DNA of 64,000 nucleotides, taken from Lentisphaeria bacterium UBA4640. Its GTDB lineage: Bacteria; Verrucomicrobiota; Lentisphaeria; Victivallales; UBA1829. This document shows positions 10,132 through 18,358 of this stretch, piece by piece (positions within the stretch are counted from its first letter, which is position 1; each line of letters opens with the position of its first letter). Below the pieces are notes generated by a model, which was given only the letters and a program-made list of their open reading frames with translations, was not told the origin of the DNA and made no database searches. Position numbers and translations under genes: made by a program. Location: assembly GCA_002405835.1 (NCBI GenBank), contig DHMO01000020.1, forward strand, positions 6,990 to 70,989, given 5' to 3'.

Positions 10132-10965
10132 ATGTTCAAAAACAGCGAACCGCCAATGTCCCTTTTTTCTTTTCAGGACATCATTACAAGTCTCACCGGC
10201 ATCATGATCTTCTTTCTCCTTCTGCTGGCGCTGAATATCTTGAACACAGCGGAAGCAAAGCAGGAGGAGTCGCCGCTTTATCAGGAGATCGCATATCAAA
10301 AAGACCGGAAAAAACTTCTGGAAAAACAGATTGCCGAACTTTCCGGCATGCTCAAAGACTACCGCCGGCGGATTTCCTCCATAGAACATACCGATGAATC
10401 CACTCTTCGCCTGAAACATTTCTCTTTGGCAAAACTGCTGAAAAAACTTGAAGAGGAACAGATCGAGACGACCCGGAACACGGAACAGGAACAGCAGAAA
10501 GAATCCGGCGCCCGCCAGGAAAACGACCGGCTGGAAAAACGCCGGCTGGAACTCAATCAGAAAAAACAGGAAAATGATCTTGCAGCCGAACAGAACCGGC
10601 AAAAGAAAAAACAAATTGAGCAAGAACGTTCGAAACCTTTGCCCACCCGCCGGATCATTGATATCAGCATCGACTCCTCAATCGACAAAACCCCGCTCGT
10701 GATTACATGCTCCAAAGACAGCATCACCATCAAAGGGAAAGGGGTTCGTGACAGGCAAATCGCACAGACTTCCAGAAAAAGTCTGGAACTTGAAAACAAA
10801 CTGATGTATGAGCTGAACGCTTTCGACCAGAACCAGTATTATTTCGTATTTCTCGTCAAACCCAGCGCCTCAGATTATTTCATGCGTGTGCTCACCAGAT
10901 TCCTGGGACTGAAAAAGAATGCGGATTACGGAATGGAACCGATTTCCGAAAGAGAGGATTTATGA
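10132..10965 (+). CDS. ExbD/MotB-like single-TM coiled-coil protein (first partner)
   Basis: A short N-terminus leads into SFQD16IITSLTG and a transmembrane helix (about 18-37) of Leu/Phe/Ile. The Asp at the start of the helix matches the proton-carrying Asp of MotB and ExbD. It continues with a coiled coil (~45-175) and a compact C-terminal domain (~180-277) that is not an OmpA-like peptidoglycan-binding domain. The partner of the ExbB-like protein is inferred from gene order and the TM Asp. The gap to the upstream gene is 9 nt with only a weak ribosome-binding site; an ATG at 10156 would still keep the Asp. Confidence 0.65.
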   Translation: MFKNSEPPMSLFSFQDIITSLTGIMIFFLLLLALNILNTAEAKQEESPLYQEIAYQKDRKKLLEKQIAELSGMLKDYRRRISSIEHTDESTLRLKHFSLAKLLKKLEEEQIETTRNTEQEQQKESGARQENDRLEKRRLELNQKKQENDLAAEQNRQKKKQIEQERSKPLPTRRIIDISIDSSIDKTPLVITCSKDSITIKGKGVRDRQIAQTSRKSLELENKLMYELNAFDQNQYYFVFLVKPSASDYFMRVLTRFLGLKKNADYGMEPISEREDL

Positions 10966-11888
10966 GCAAAGGCAAAATTCCCGAAAGCATGGATCTTCTC
11001 CTGGATACCATGTGCAATACCTTCGGGGGAATCATGTTCATCGCAATAAGTCTTTCCCTGGCGGCATTCGTCTGCCGCCCGCCGGCCTCTCCCGAACAGG
11101 AAACGCAAAAGCTGGAGCAGAAATTGCAGATTCTGAAACAGGAAACGCAAGTTCTGGAAAATCAAAAACAAGCCATAGAAAAGAAGCTGGCTTCCTACAA
11201 AAAGTATACCGCAAATTTTCAAGGGAAAAAAGAAAATGCCCGGCTCGTCCTGGAAGTCGCATCGCTGGAACACAAAAGCTGGATTCTGAAACAGAAACTT
11301 GAACAGCAAAAGCAGGAGTTAAAAAACATTCAGGAAAAGCGGAAAAACACTGAACGGAAAAACCGGACGGCTGAAAAGGATCTGGTGAAAAAGGAAAAAG
11401 AAGAAGCAGAAAAAGCGAACTCCCTTCGCAAAGAATCAGAAGAACTTTCCCTGACCGCCGAAAGGCTCGCCGCACGGAAACCGAAAACGATCCGCAAAAA
11501 AATTCATTTTCCGCACAACCAACGCACCAGCAAAAGCCCGTTCATTCTGATCATCCAGGGGAACAAACTCTTCAAAGTCGGTCCGGATGGAAAGAAACCA
11601 TACCCCGGCGTCAAAGCAAATCAGGATGGAAACGTTGTATATTTCACCCCCATTCACGGAAGAACGCTCTCTGCGCTGGACGAAAAAAACATTCCGCTTG
11701 TGCTGGACGAATTCAAGAAGAATTACAACTTCCTCTGGATTATGGTTCACCCGGACTCCATGGAACAATTTGTAACCTTCCGCAGACAACTGCGTACAGC
11801 AGGATACCAAGTGCACTGGTACATTTGCACGGAAGGGACCTTCTACGTCACTTATACCCGCGACGTCAGCTATTCCGCCTCCAACTGA
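10962..11888 (+). CDS. ExbD/MotB-like single-TM coiled-coil protein (second partner)
   Basis: Parallel in build to the preceding protein but not a close copy. The N-terminus reads MDLLLD15TMCNTFGGIMF, placing an Asp just before the TM helix (about 17-37). Then comes a long coiled coil (~45-180) and a C-terminal alpha/beta-looking domain (~185-308) starting FILIIQGNKLFKVG. The DLLLDTMCNTFGG pattern is one I associate with small proteins beside MotA/TolQ/ExbB genes in Planctomycetes and Lentisphaerae. It overlaps the previous stop by ATGA with GAGAGGA upstream. Last gene of the operon; a hairpin follows 17 nt later. Confidence 0.65.
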   Translation: MSKGKIPESMDLLLDTMCNTFGGIMFIAISLSLAAFVCRPPASPEQETQKLEQKLQILKQETQVLENQKQAIEKKLASYKKYTANFQGKKENARLVLEVASLEHKSWILKQKLEQQKQELKNIQEKRKNTERKNRTAEKDLVKKEKEEAEKANSLRKESEELSLTAERLAARKPKTIRKKIHFPHNQRTSKSPFILIIQGNKLFKVGPDGKKPYPGVKANQDGNVVYFTPIHGRTLSALDEKNIPLVLDEFKKNYNFLWIMVHPDSMEQFVTFRRQLRTAGYQVHWYICTEGTFYVTYTRDVSYSASN

Positions 11889-11905
11889 GCTTCCCGAAAA
11901 TCTTT

Positions 11906-11932
11906 CTCCGAAGGACACACTGTCCTCCGGAG
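11906..11932 (+). terminator. Hairpin terminator ending the GTPase operon
   Basis: CTCCGAAGGACA and TGTCCTCCGGAG form a 12-bp stem with one mismatch and a three-base loop, followed by GTTTTCCGTTT. It sits between convergent genes (stops at 11888 and 11944). Confidence 0.65.
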
Positions 11933-11943
11933 AGTTTTCCGTT

Positions 11944-13158
11944 TCACTTCAGATTTCCCATGATGAAGCGCGTCAGTTCCAGGATGACGCTGCTTCCGGT
12001 TTCATGCTGCATGCGCTCATGAAGCTCACGACGCTTCAAAGGGGTCGCAAGCCGGTTGTAGACAGCCGAAACGCCGTCCGCTTTGCAGACTTCATCGATA
12101 AGCCCCATCGAGAACATCACCGGAATGTCTTTGATCCGGGTCGCAAAACTGCCGCCATCGTAATACGGAAGCGTCCGGCGCAAACCTTCCGGACGCGTCT
12201 TGCCGATCAGGTGCGCAAAAGGCCAGCCGCCGGCGTAAATATCGCATCCGGCGGGAATCCACAGCGCAGCTCCGCTCACCTTCGGCATCAAGGCGGCTCC
12301 GGCAAGTCCCTGCCATGCTCCCTGACTGCCGCCGAATACCCATAGATTCCGTCCGTCCCATTCAGGCATGTCAGTCAGACATTCCAGAGCGCGGACCACT
12401 CGCAGGAAAATATTCCGCATGTACGGAGCCTCCGGATCGCCCGACTCGAAGCCGCGAACCGGATACCCAGCATATTCCTTCTCTTTCTCCGCATACCAGT
12501 CGGGATCGCGTCCGTTCTCCAGTCCATGCGCATTGATGTCCAGCGCAAGAAAACCTTTCGCCGCCCAGACAGCAATCCGTCCGTAATCGGAAGACCGGAC
12601 ACCCGCGCCGTGCGGAAGCAGAATCGCCGGATGTCCGCCGCGAACCGTTTTCACCGGACGCGCCAGCACACCGCGGACCGGAACCCCATCGTCTCCGCCG
12701 TTCGCCTGCAGAGCGAAAGTGGAAACCAGATCGGAACTGTTCAGAGGAGTCAGCCGCATCTCCGCCGGAATCCGGTGCAGGGAATCCAGCTGTTTTTTCC
12801 AGAACTCATCAAAATCCTCCGGAACCGGAAGAGCGGCTTCAAGACGCTCCGGCTCCACGAGAGCCCCGATTTTCCCCGTCGCATCAAGCTCGCCGTTCCG
12901 GAACACTTCAAATATTGCCATATACCAGCCCGGACGATCCGCGGTAAAGGTGACTCCGGCGGAACGGTCGCCTGCGGAGAACTCCCCTTCCTTCAGGAAA
13001 AACTCCCCGTTGTATTTCAGTTTCCAGCGTACCGTTGCATCGAAGCAGACCCGATTAGCGGCAAAGGTGATCGGAGATGCATAGAAGCCGATCGTCTCTC
13101 CGACTTTCGCCGGACGTTCGCAGTGCGTGCCGCAAAGGATCAAAGAACAGGTTCCCAT
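11944..13158 (-). CDS. Acetyl xylan esterase-like alpha/beta hydrolase (CE7 family)
   Basis: Likely removes acetyl groups from sugars or oligosaccharides. The catalytic triad is readable: S278 in GGSQGA, D355 in GLIDEVC and H385 in MQHETG, all typical of the acetyl xylan esterase/cephalosporin-C deacetylase family. About 100 N-terminal residues look like an Ig-like beta domain, making the 404-residue protein longer than the usual ~320. No signal peptide is seen, so it is probably cytosolic. The ATG at 13158 is chosen because AAGGAA lies 8 nt upstream; the frame is open further upstream but without family similarity. It has its own promoter at 13193-13220 and follows the glycyl-radical genes on the same strand. 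Confidence 0.85.
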   Translation of the reverse strand: MGTCSLILCGTHCERPAKVGETIGFYASPITFAANRVCFDATVRWKLKYNGEFFLKEGEFSAGDRSAGVTFTADRPGWYMAIFEVFRNGELDATGKIGALVEPERLEAALPVPEDFDEFWKKQLDSLHRIPAEMRLTPLNSSDLVSTFALQANGGDDGVPVRGVLARPVKTVRGGHPAILLPHGAGVRSSDYGRIAVWAAKGFLALDINAHGLENGRDPDWYAEKEKEYAGYPVRGFESGDPEAPYMRNIFLRVVRALECLTDMPEWDGRNLWVFGGSQGAWQGLAGAALMPKVSGAALWIPAGCDIYAGGWPFAHLIGKTRPEGLRRTLPYYDGGSFATRIKDIPVMFSMGLIDEVCKADGVSAVYNRLATPLKRRELHERMQHETGSSVILELTRFIMGNLK

Positions 13159-13192
13159 TTCATTTTCCTTTTTTTTGATTTTCCATTTCCGT

Positions 13193-13220
13193 ACTTTACC
13201 TTGATTCCGGCGTTTTTCAA
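13193..13220 (-). promoter_or_regulatory. Promoter of the CE7 esterase
   Basis: On the minus strand TTGAAA (13220-13215), a 16-nt spacer and TAAAGT (13198-13193), ending 34 nt before the esterase start. Confidence 0.5.
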
Positions 13221-13249
13221 GCGGGAAAACGAACAACCACTTTCCCCGC

Positions 13250-14152
13250 TCACTGTTTCCGAACCGGTGTTTTCCCCGCCGACCGCAGAATTGAAAGCCA
13301 GCAGTCAACGGTCCCCGGCAACGTCATCGGAGCAGAAAATCCATCTGCAATACCCAAACGGACCGCCTTCGAAACTCCAAGCGGATGATACGGTTCAACA
13401 TCAATCCCGCAAACATTCTGCAGAGAATCCGCAAGTTCTGCAATTCCGCACAGTTCCGTTTCCGAGTCGTTCAATCCGGGAACCAGCGGACAGCGCAGAC
13501 GGATTTTCGCCCCCGCAGCATTCAGGAAACGCAGGTTTCGCAGAATCAAAGCGTTGTCCTGCCCGGTAAACTTGCGGTGATTCTCCGGAATAACACTCTT
13601 GATGTCAAAAAGGAAGAGATCGACCAGCGGAAGGATTTCACGATACCGCTCTTCCGGGGCAAAACCGCAAGTCTCAAGCGCGATATGAATTTCATCCGCC
13701 TTCGCCAAAGTCAGCAGTTCTTTCATAAAAGCGAACTGCGCCATCGGTTCTCCTCCGGAAACCGTCATGCCGCCTCCGGAATTTTCATAAAACACCTTGT
13801 CTTTCGCGACTTCCGCGAAAACCTCTTCCACACTCCGGGAGCGGCCGCAAAGTTCGAGAACATCATAAAAACAGACCTTTGCACACGCACCGCAGCCAGT
13901 GCAGCGCGTGCGGTCGAACTTGTGAACACCGTCTTTCAGATCGTGACATCTCTGCGGACACGCCGCGGCGCACGCACCGCAGCCAATGCATTTGCCGGAT
14001 GCGAACAGAATCTCGGGGTTCGCATTCCAGGATTCCGGATTGTGACACCAAAGACAGCGCAGGGGACAGCCCTTCAGGAAAACCGTCGTCCGGATACCCG
14101 GACCGTCGTGCACGCAGAATTTCTGAATATCAAAAACAATTCCGCTGCTCAT
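13250..14152 (-). CDS. Glycyl-radical enzyme activating protein (radical SAM)
   Basis: Generates the glycyl radical on the partner enzyme encoded just upstream, using S-adenosylmethionine and a 4Fe-4S cluster. The radical-SAM motif C29-x3-C33-x2-C36 is preceded by DGPGIRTTVFLKG, the activase hallmark. Two ferredoxin-type CxxCxxCxxxC clusters follow (C55-C65 and C84-C94). This two-cluster insert is typical of activases of dehydratase/lyase-type glycyl-radical enzymes rather than the minimal pyruvate formate-lyase activase. GGGMTVSGGEP is the SAM-binding strand. The start overlaps the stop of the glycyl-radical gene by one base (TAATG), so the two are co-translated. Confidence 0.93.
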   Translation of the reverse strand: MSSGIVFDIQKFCVHDGPGIRTTVFLKGCPLRCLWCHNPESWNANPEILFASGKCIGCGACAAACPQRCHDLKDGVHKFDRTRCTGCGACAKVCFYDVLELCGRSRSVEEVFAEVAKDKVFYENSGGGMTVSGGEPMAQFAFMKELLTLAKADEIHIALETCGFAPEERYREILPLVDLFLFDIKSVIPENHRKFTGQDNALILRNLRFLNAAGAKIRLRCPLVPGLNDSETELCGIAELADSLQNVCGIDVEPYHPLGVSKAVRLGIADGFSAPMTLPGTVDCWLSILRSAGKTPVRKQ

Positions 14153-16284
14153 TACATTGTCTCCGTGGTGCGGTCGATTACGTTGTTCTGCATCTCCTCG
14201 CCGAGTGTGATGAACGTTGCGGAAAAACCGGAAACGCGCACGCGCAAGCTCTTGTATTCCTCCGGTTTCGCCTTTGCCGCAATCAGTTCTTCGCGCGAAA
14301 CATGATTCAGCTGAATATGAAGCCCGCCCGCTTTGAAAAAGGTTTCGACAAGCACAACGAGTTTTTCAAAACTTTCATCGTTGCAGACCGTACTTTCGTC
14401 AACGGTCAGATTCATAATGGTGTTTCCGCACATGATCCCGGTCGGATCCATTTGGGCAACGGAAAGCAGATGCGAAGTCGCGCCGTCGTTTTCCTTGCCG
14501 AATGCCTGCCCGCTTCCGAATGTCAGCGGACTTCCGGCGACACGTCCGTCGGGAGTTGCCCCTGTGAGAGCGCCGAAAGCCGCGAAGTGAGTGTTGTAGC
14601 CCGTCAGGTTCCCGTAAGTAAGGGGCGTTCCGAACATATCGGTGCGCCCCTCGGCGAACTTGTAAATGCTTTCATGGAAGCGGCGTGCAATCGAATCGGA
14701 GAACTCGTCGTGGTTGCCGAAGAAGCGCCCGTCGCGCAGGATTTCACGGCGGAGATCTTCCGCATCCTTCCAGTCATTCTTCAATGCATCAAGCAGGTGC
14801 TCCATCCCGATACGTTTTTCCTCGAAAACGAACTGGCGGATAACAGCAAGCGAATCAATGACATTGGTTCCGCCCATCATGTTGACTCCGCCGCCGCGGG
14901 CAAGAGAAGCTCCGCCGCGCGTCGCGCTCTCCGCCCGTTCAATGCAGCCGTGCAGGAAGAGCGAGCTGAGCACATTGCAGTCACGGGAACGCAGGCTGTT
15001 GAAGCGGTTCGAATATTCCAGCATGAGTTCCAGATCATGGAACAGCTCCTCTTCATAGAGCTTGTAGAATTCATCGAAGTTTTTGCAGCCGAGAACTTCG
15101 ATGCGGCGTTTTTCCAGCGTATTGAGCAGAGAACGGACAATGTTGCAAGTGTTGCCGCCGAGTGAGATTCCGCCCTGGTACGCAGGTTCGTTGCAACCGA
15201 CCATGATGTATTCACATGCGGTCTCGAACGGAAGACCGTTGATTTTCATCAGCGAAGCAATACGAGGTTCGTCGTTCACAAAAGCAATGCGTTTGTAACG
15301 GTCGCGGCGCTCATAATCCAGCATTTTGCGCAGAACTTCGCGTGGCGTCTTCTTCGTCCAGCGGAGCGAAACCTGCGGACGTTCCAGCGGGAGTTCCATC
15401 ATCGATTCCAGAATCAGATCCGAAAGCTCGTTGAAACCATCTTCGTACTCCTTTGTGTAACCGCCGACGACGAAGTGCGATTCAGCACCCTTGTCGTCCG
15501 CCCAAGGCGTGTGGAACGTATGACCATGAATGCGGATGAAGAGCTCCTGAATCAGCTCCTTCGCGTGTTCGCGCGTGAGCGAGCCATCCGCAATGCCCTG
15601 TTTGTAAAGAGGATAGAGATACTGGTCCGGACGCCCGATGCTGTCGGGCAGGAACGCAAAACAGAAATAGAGACACTGGATCGCCTCCTCGAAACTCTGC
15701 GCGGGATTCATCGGGACTCGCGAGCAGTTGCGCGCCATGCGGAGCAGCGTTGCCTTCCGCGATGCATCTTCTGCTGCTTCAGCCTTCTGAATGCAGAAAT
15801 CGCGCAGCTGAGCTGCACGGCGGCCGATTCCGCCGATCACCATTTCCAGCGCGGCAAGATACGCGAGGTTGTACGGCTTGCCAAAAAAATTCCGGCGTGC
15901 GGCATTGATTTCACGCAAGTAACCATTCAAACCGAGACAGATCAGTTTCCCGAAATCGGCGTTCGAATGCTGCCACTCCATCGTGCAGAGATTTTCCTGC
16001 GGGTGGTTGTAGTAACGATGCAGAGCCTCCAGACATTTCACATGTCCCGTCCGGGTGAAAATATCGGCGGGAACGGGACAACCGTTCATCCGCATCATGC
16101 CGATGAGTTCATTCTCCTCATACAGCTTGATTTTCTGGGCGCAGATAAAATCGCAGAGACGTTTTGCAACGGCAAGGGGCTCCGCGAGCTTATCATCGAA
16201 TTCATCAACTTCAATGCGGACGGGTTCCGGATTCAGATCTTCCTTTTTCGCCAGCGCGGCAAATCGTTCAATACGGCTGTTCAT
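14152..16284 (-). CDS. Glycyl-radical enzyme (formate acetyltransferase/dehydratase-like, PFL2 type)
   Basis: Oxygen-sensitive radical enzyme of 710 residues. The thiyl Cys is C364 in MVGCNEP, with the partner Glu E366. The C-terminal glycyl loop reads RVSGFSATF, with the radical Gly at about 686. Only one active-site Cys is present, so it is not a classical pyruvate formate-lyase, which has adjacent CC; the GCxEP form is shared by dehydratase, decarboxylase and C-N lyase members. The substrate cannot be told from sequence. The start ATG has GGAGG nearby. The leader can fold a small hairpin over that site (16293-16313). Upstream on the same strand is an AraC regulator, the probable controller. 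Confidence 0.9.
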   Translation of the reverse strand: MNSRIERFAALAKKEDLNPEPVRIEVDEFDDKLAEPLAVAKRLCDFICAQKIKLYEENELIGMMRMNGCPVPADIFTRTGHVKCLEALHRYYNHPQENLCTMEWQHSNADFGKLICLGLNGYLREINAARRNFFGKPYNLAYLAALEMVIGGIGRRAAQLRDFCIQKAEAAEDASRKATLLRMARNCSRVPMNPAQSFEEAIQCLYFCFAFLPDSIGRPDQYLYPLYKQGIADGSLTREHAKELIQELFIRIHGHTFHTPWADDKGAESHFVVGGYTKEYEDGFNELSDLILESMMELPLERPQVSLRWTKKTPREVLRKMLDYERRDRYKRIAFVNDEPRIASLMKINGLPFETACEYIMVGCNEPAYQGGISLGGNTCNIVRSLLNTLEKRRIEVLGCKNFDEFYKLYEEELFHDLELMLEYSNRFNSLRSRDCNVLSSLFLHGCIERAESATRGGASLARGGGVNMMGGTNVIDSLAVIRQFVFEEKRIGMEHLLDALKNDWKDAEDLRREILRDGRFFGNHDEFSDSIARRFHESIYKFAEGRTDMFGTPLTYGNLTGYNTHFAAFGALTGATPDGRVAGSPLTFGSGQAFGKENDGATSHLLSVAQMDPTGIMCGNTIMNLTVDESTVCNDESFEKLVVLVETFFKAGGLHIQLNHVSREELIAAKAKPEEYKSLRVRVSGFSATFITLGEEMQNNVIDRTTETM

Positions 16285-16292
16285 AAAAAATC

Positions 16293-16313
16293 CTCCAGTT
16301 TCAGTTACTGGAG
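16293..16313 (-). promoter_or_regulatory. Inverted repeat overlapping the ribosome-binding site of the glycyl-radical gene
   Basis: CTCCAGT, a 7-nt spacer and ACTGGAG form a perfect 7-bp inverted repeat. In the minus-strand mRNA the second arm contains the GGAG of the Shine-Dalgarno, so folding would hide it. A TATATT on the minus strand just upstream could be the -10. It could equally be a DNA operator. Confidence 0.4.
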
Positions 16314-16366
16314 AAAATATAGCCGTTCTTTTTTTTTATGGAATATCTTTTTTTACTGAAAGCATA

Positions 16367-17179
16367 TCATTTTATGACATCCCTAAAATCTTTCCGATAG
16401 GCGTTCGGTGAAAGACCGGAAAGACGTTTGAAGAAGCGCGAGAAGTTGAACTCCGTTGAAAAACGCAGCTCTTCCGCGACGGACTTCACCGACGCCCCGG
16501 GCGCAAGCAGAAGCACACACGCGCGGCGGTAGAGCTCATGCAGAAGATACTCCTTCGGGGAACGTTCGAAAACTTTATGGAATTCCCGCACGAAATATCC
16601 GCGGGAACACCCCGCAATCTCCGCCATGTCCGCAACCTGAAGTTCAGCGGAAAGCGAACGGCGCACCTGCCGCAGCACCGGCTCGAAAAAATGCGCCTGT
16701 TCCGCCCGGACGGGTTCCCGCTCCGGCCAGTAACGGTGACAGAACCGGAGAGCAAATTCCTGACACCGCGACAGCATCAGCACCCGGTTCGGCTCGCGGA
16801 AAATCTCCTCCGCCTCAACCCGGAGCTCCGGAGAATTTTCGATAATCCGCGAGTGTCCTTCGCTGAACACATCAATTCCCGGGTAAAGCTCCAGTCTGAA
16901 ATGAATCGAAAGCCGCTCGGAACGCAGCGTATGGCGATACTGTTGCGGCATGCCGGCTGGAACCAGCGTTATATCGTTCAAACGCGCACGATACACCTCG
17001 CCGGTCCGCAGATTCTCCGCAACAGACGAGTCAGCGTCTTCCGCGCGAATATGGATCCCCAGCATGTTGAACGGAAGAGTGTAATTCCGCACATATTCCG
17101 TGCATTCATGGAACACATTCACCAGAGTGAACTCCGCCTGGCGATTCAGCGGAACGCTTTCAAAAAATGCACGGCTCAT
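16367..17179 (-). CDS. AraC-family transcriptional regulator
   Basis: Two helix-turn-helix motifs occupy the last ~100 residues (VADMAEIAGCSRGYFVREFHK and VKSVAEELRFSTEFNFSRFFKR, the second ending in the family LSGLSPNAYRKDF). The first ~150 residues are a cupin-like effector-binding region. It overlaps the M20 peptidase stop by ATGA, so it is co-transcribed from the promoter at 18260-18288. Directly downstream lies the glycyl-radical gene, so it probably senses that enzyme's substrate, which is inference from position. Confidence 0.88.
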   Translation of the reverse strand: MSRAFFESVPLNRQAEFTLVNVFHECTEYVRNYTLPFNMLGIHIRAEDADSSVAENLRTGEVYRARLNDITLVPAGMPQQYRHTLRSERLSIHFRLELYPGIDVFSEGHSRIIENSPELRVEAEEIFREPNRVLMLSRCQEFALRFCHRYWPEREPVRAEQAHFFEPVLRQVRRSLSAELQVADMAEIAGCSRGYFVREFHKVFERSPKEYLLHELYRRACVLLLAPGASVKSVAEELRFSTEFNFSRFFKRLSGLSPNAYRKDFRDVIK

Positions 17180-18234
17180 TCAATCGTCCGGATGAAGTCC
17201 AGCAGAAAAGAACGGTTCTCCTCCAGATTCTTCAGTGATACCCACTCTCCGGAGGAATGCATTCCATAGCCCTCGCTTCCGAGGATTGCTATCGGCACGC
17301 CGAGCTCCGCAAAGTGGCGGGCGTCGGTTGCACCGTGCATCCGGTAGAATTCAATCTTATGATCGGGAAAACGTTTCTGCATCTCCGCTTTCAGCTTCTG
17401 CATCAGCGGATGCGATTCATCCACGAATGCAGGCGCGGAAATGGAGTTCACAATCACTTCAAGTCCGGTGACCTCCCGGATTCTGCCGATAATTTTCTCT
17501 TCATCCCCCGGATGGATGAAACGGATGTTCAGAACCATCTCCGCAGTATCCGGAATCTGGTTGAACGCCTGTCCGCCGGAAATGATGCACGGAGCCATCG
17601 AATCGCCCCAGTGATCCGCGGGAAGCGCAGGCCATGCGGCGCGCAGTTTCACATAACCGTCAACCAGCAGATCAATCGGATTGTTGAACGCCCACGGTTC
17701 GGAAGAGTGACCGCCCTTCCCGTTCGCCCGGAGTGTCAGAGAAATGATTCCCTTCTGTGCATGGGCGATTCCATAAGGTGCGGCGTCCAGAATCAGAATG
17801 ATTTTCTTCGCGCCGTAACCGTGCTCCACCATATAAGCGGTTGTGGAACCGCCGGTCTCCTCATCGGTCGAGAAAACCGCGCCGACGCTCGCTTTGCCGA
17901 CAAGAGCGCACAGCACTTCCGCAAGCACAAGAGAATTCCCCTGGCAGTCGGAGCTCCCGCGAGCGAAAAGCCTCCCGTCGCGCTCCTCCGGCTCAAACAT
18001 CGAATCCGGCGCGGGAACGACATCCAGATGCGCATTCAGCAGAACGTCCGGAGTCTTCCCGGGAACCGTCGCGGCATAAAGAATCTTGCGCCCGTTCAAA
18101 GTCTCCACGGTGCAGTACAGACCTTTGTCTTTCAAAAATTCATGCATACGGTCGACCGCCCGGTTGACCGCTTCCACATTCTCCGTAACCGCCTTGCAGC
18201 GGATCAGATCTTTCAGCAAATTCAGATTCAGCAT
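17176..18234 (-). CDS. M20-family metallopeptidase/deacylase (ArgE/DapE-like)
   Basis: Zinc hydrolase of 352 residues. Metal-binding positions are visible in order: AHLDVVP (His, Asp), GSSDCQG (bridging Asp), STDEETGG (catalytic and binding Glu), LDAAPYG and a C-terminal YGMHSSGEW (His). HGATDARHF marks the family's late conserved segment. The substrate (peptide, acyl-amino acid or similar) is not determinable. The ATG at 18234 has AAGGAG seven bases upstream; the longer open frame above it includes a terminator hairpin and is rejected. First gene of a minus-strand unit with the AraC gene. Confidence 0.85.
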   Translation of the reverse strand: MLNLNLLKDLIRCKAVTENVEAVNRAVDRMHEFLKDKGLYCTVETLNGRKILYAATVPGKTPDVLLNAHLDVVPAPDSMFEPEERDGRLFARGSSDCQGNSLVLAEVLCALVGKASVGAVFSTDEETGGSTTAYMVEHGYGAKKIILILDAAPYGIAHAQKGIISLTLRANGKGGHSSEPWAFNNPIDLLVDGYVKLRAAWPALPADHWGDSMAPCIISGGQAFNQIPDTAEMVLNIRFIHPGDEEKIIGRIREVTGLEVIVNSISAPAFVDESHPLMQKLKAEMQKRFPDHKIEFYRMHGATDARHFAELGVPIAILGSEGYGMHSSGEWVSLKNLEENRSFLLDFIRTIE

Positions 18235-18259
18235 AACCAGCTCCTTGTGTTTTCCGGAT

Positions 18260-18288
18260 ACTTTAACCTCCCGGTCCGTTTTTTTCAA
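18260..18288 (-). promoter_or_regulatory. Promoter of the M20-AraC unit
   Basis: Minus strand TTGAAA (18288-18283), 17-nt spacer, TAAAGT (18265-18260), 26 nt before the start codon. Confidence 0.5.
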
Positions 18289-18295
18289 TTGAAAA

Positions 18296-18336
18296 AACAA
18301 AAAAATCCGGCCGGACTTTAAACAAAGCCGGCCGGA
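18296..18336 (-). terminator. Rho-independent terminator of the ADP-ribosylglycohydrolase gene
   Basis: TCCGGCCGG(A)CTTT and AAAG-CCGGCCGGA pair with one bulge around a four-base loop (18306-18336). On the minus strand the stem is followed by a run of seven T. Confidence 0.85.
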
Positions 18337-18358
18337 ATACGGAAGTTTTCCGGATGGA

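Noticed and set aside
9220..10623. 467-codon open frame on the minus strand
   Set aside because: Antisense to the ExbB-like and ExbD-like genes, which form overlapping coding pairs with family motifs.
317..11888. Calling the operon a Zorya defence system
   Set aside because: The MotA/ExbB-like channel is present but there is no OmpA-like ZorB domain, no ZorC and no ZorD helicase; GAP1, the GTPase and the protease are not part of Zorya.
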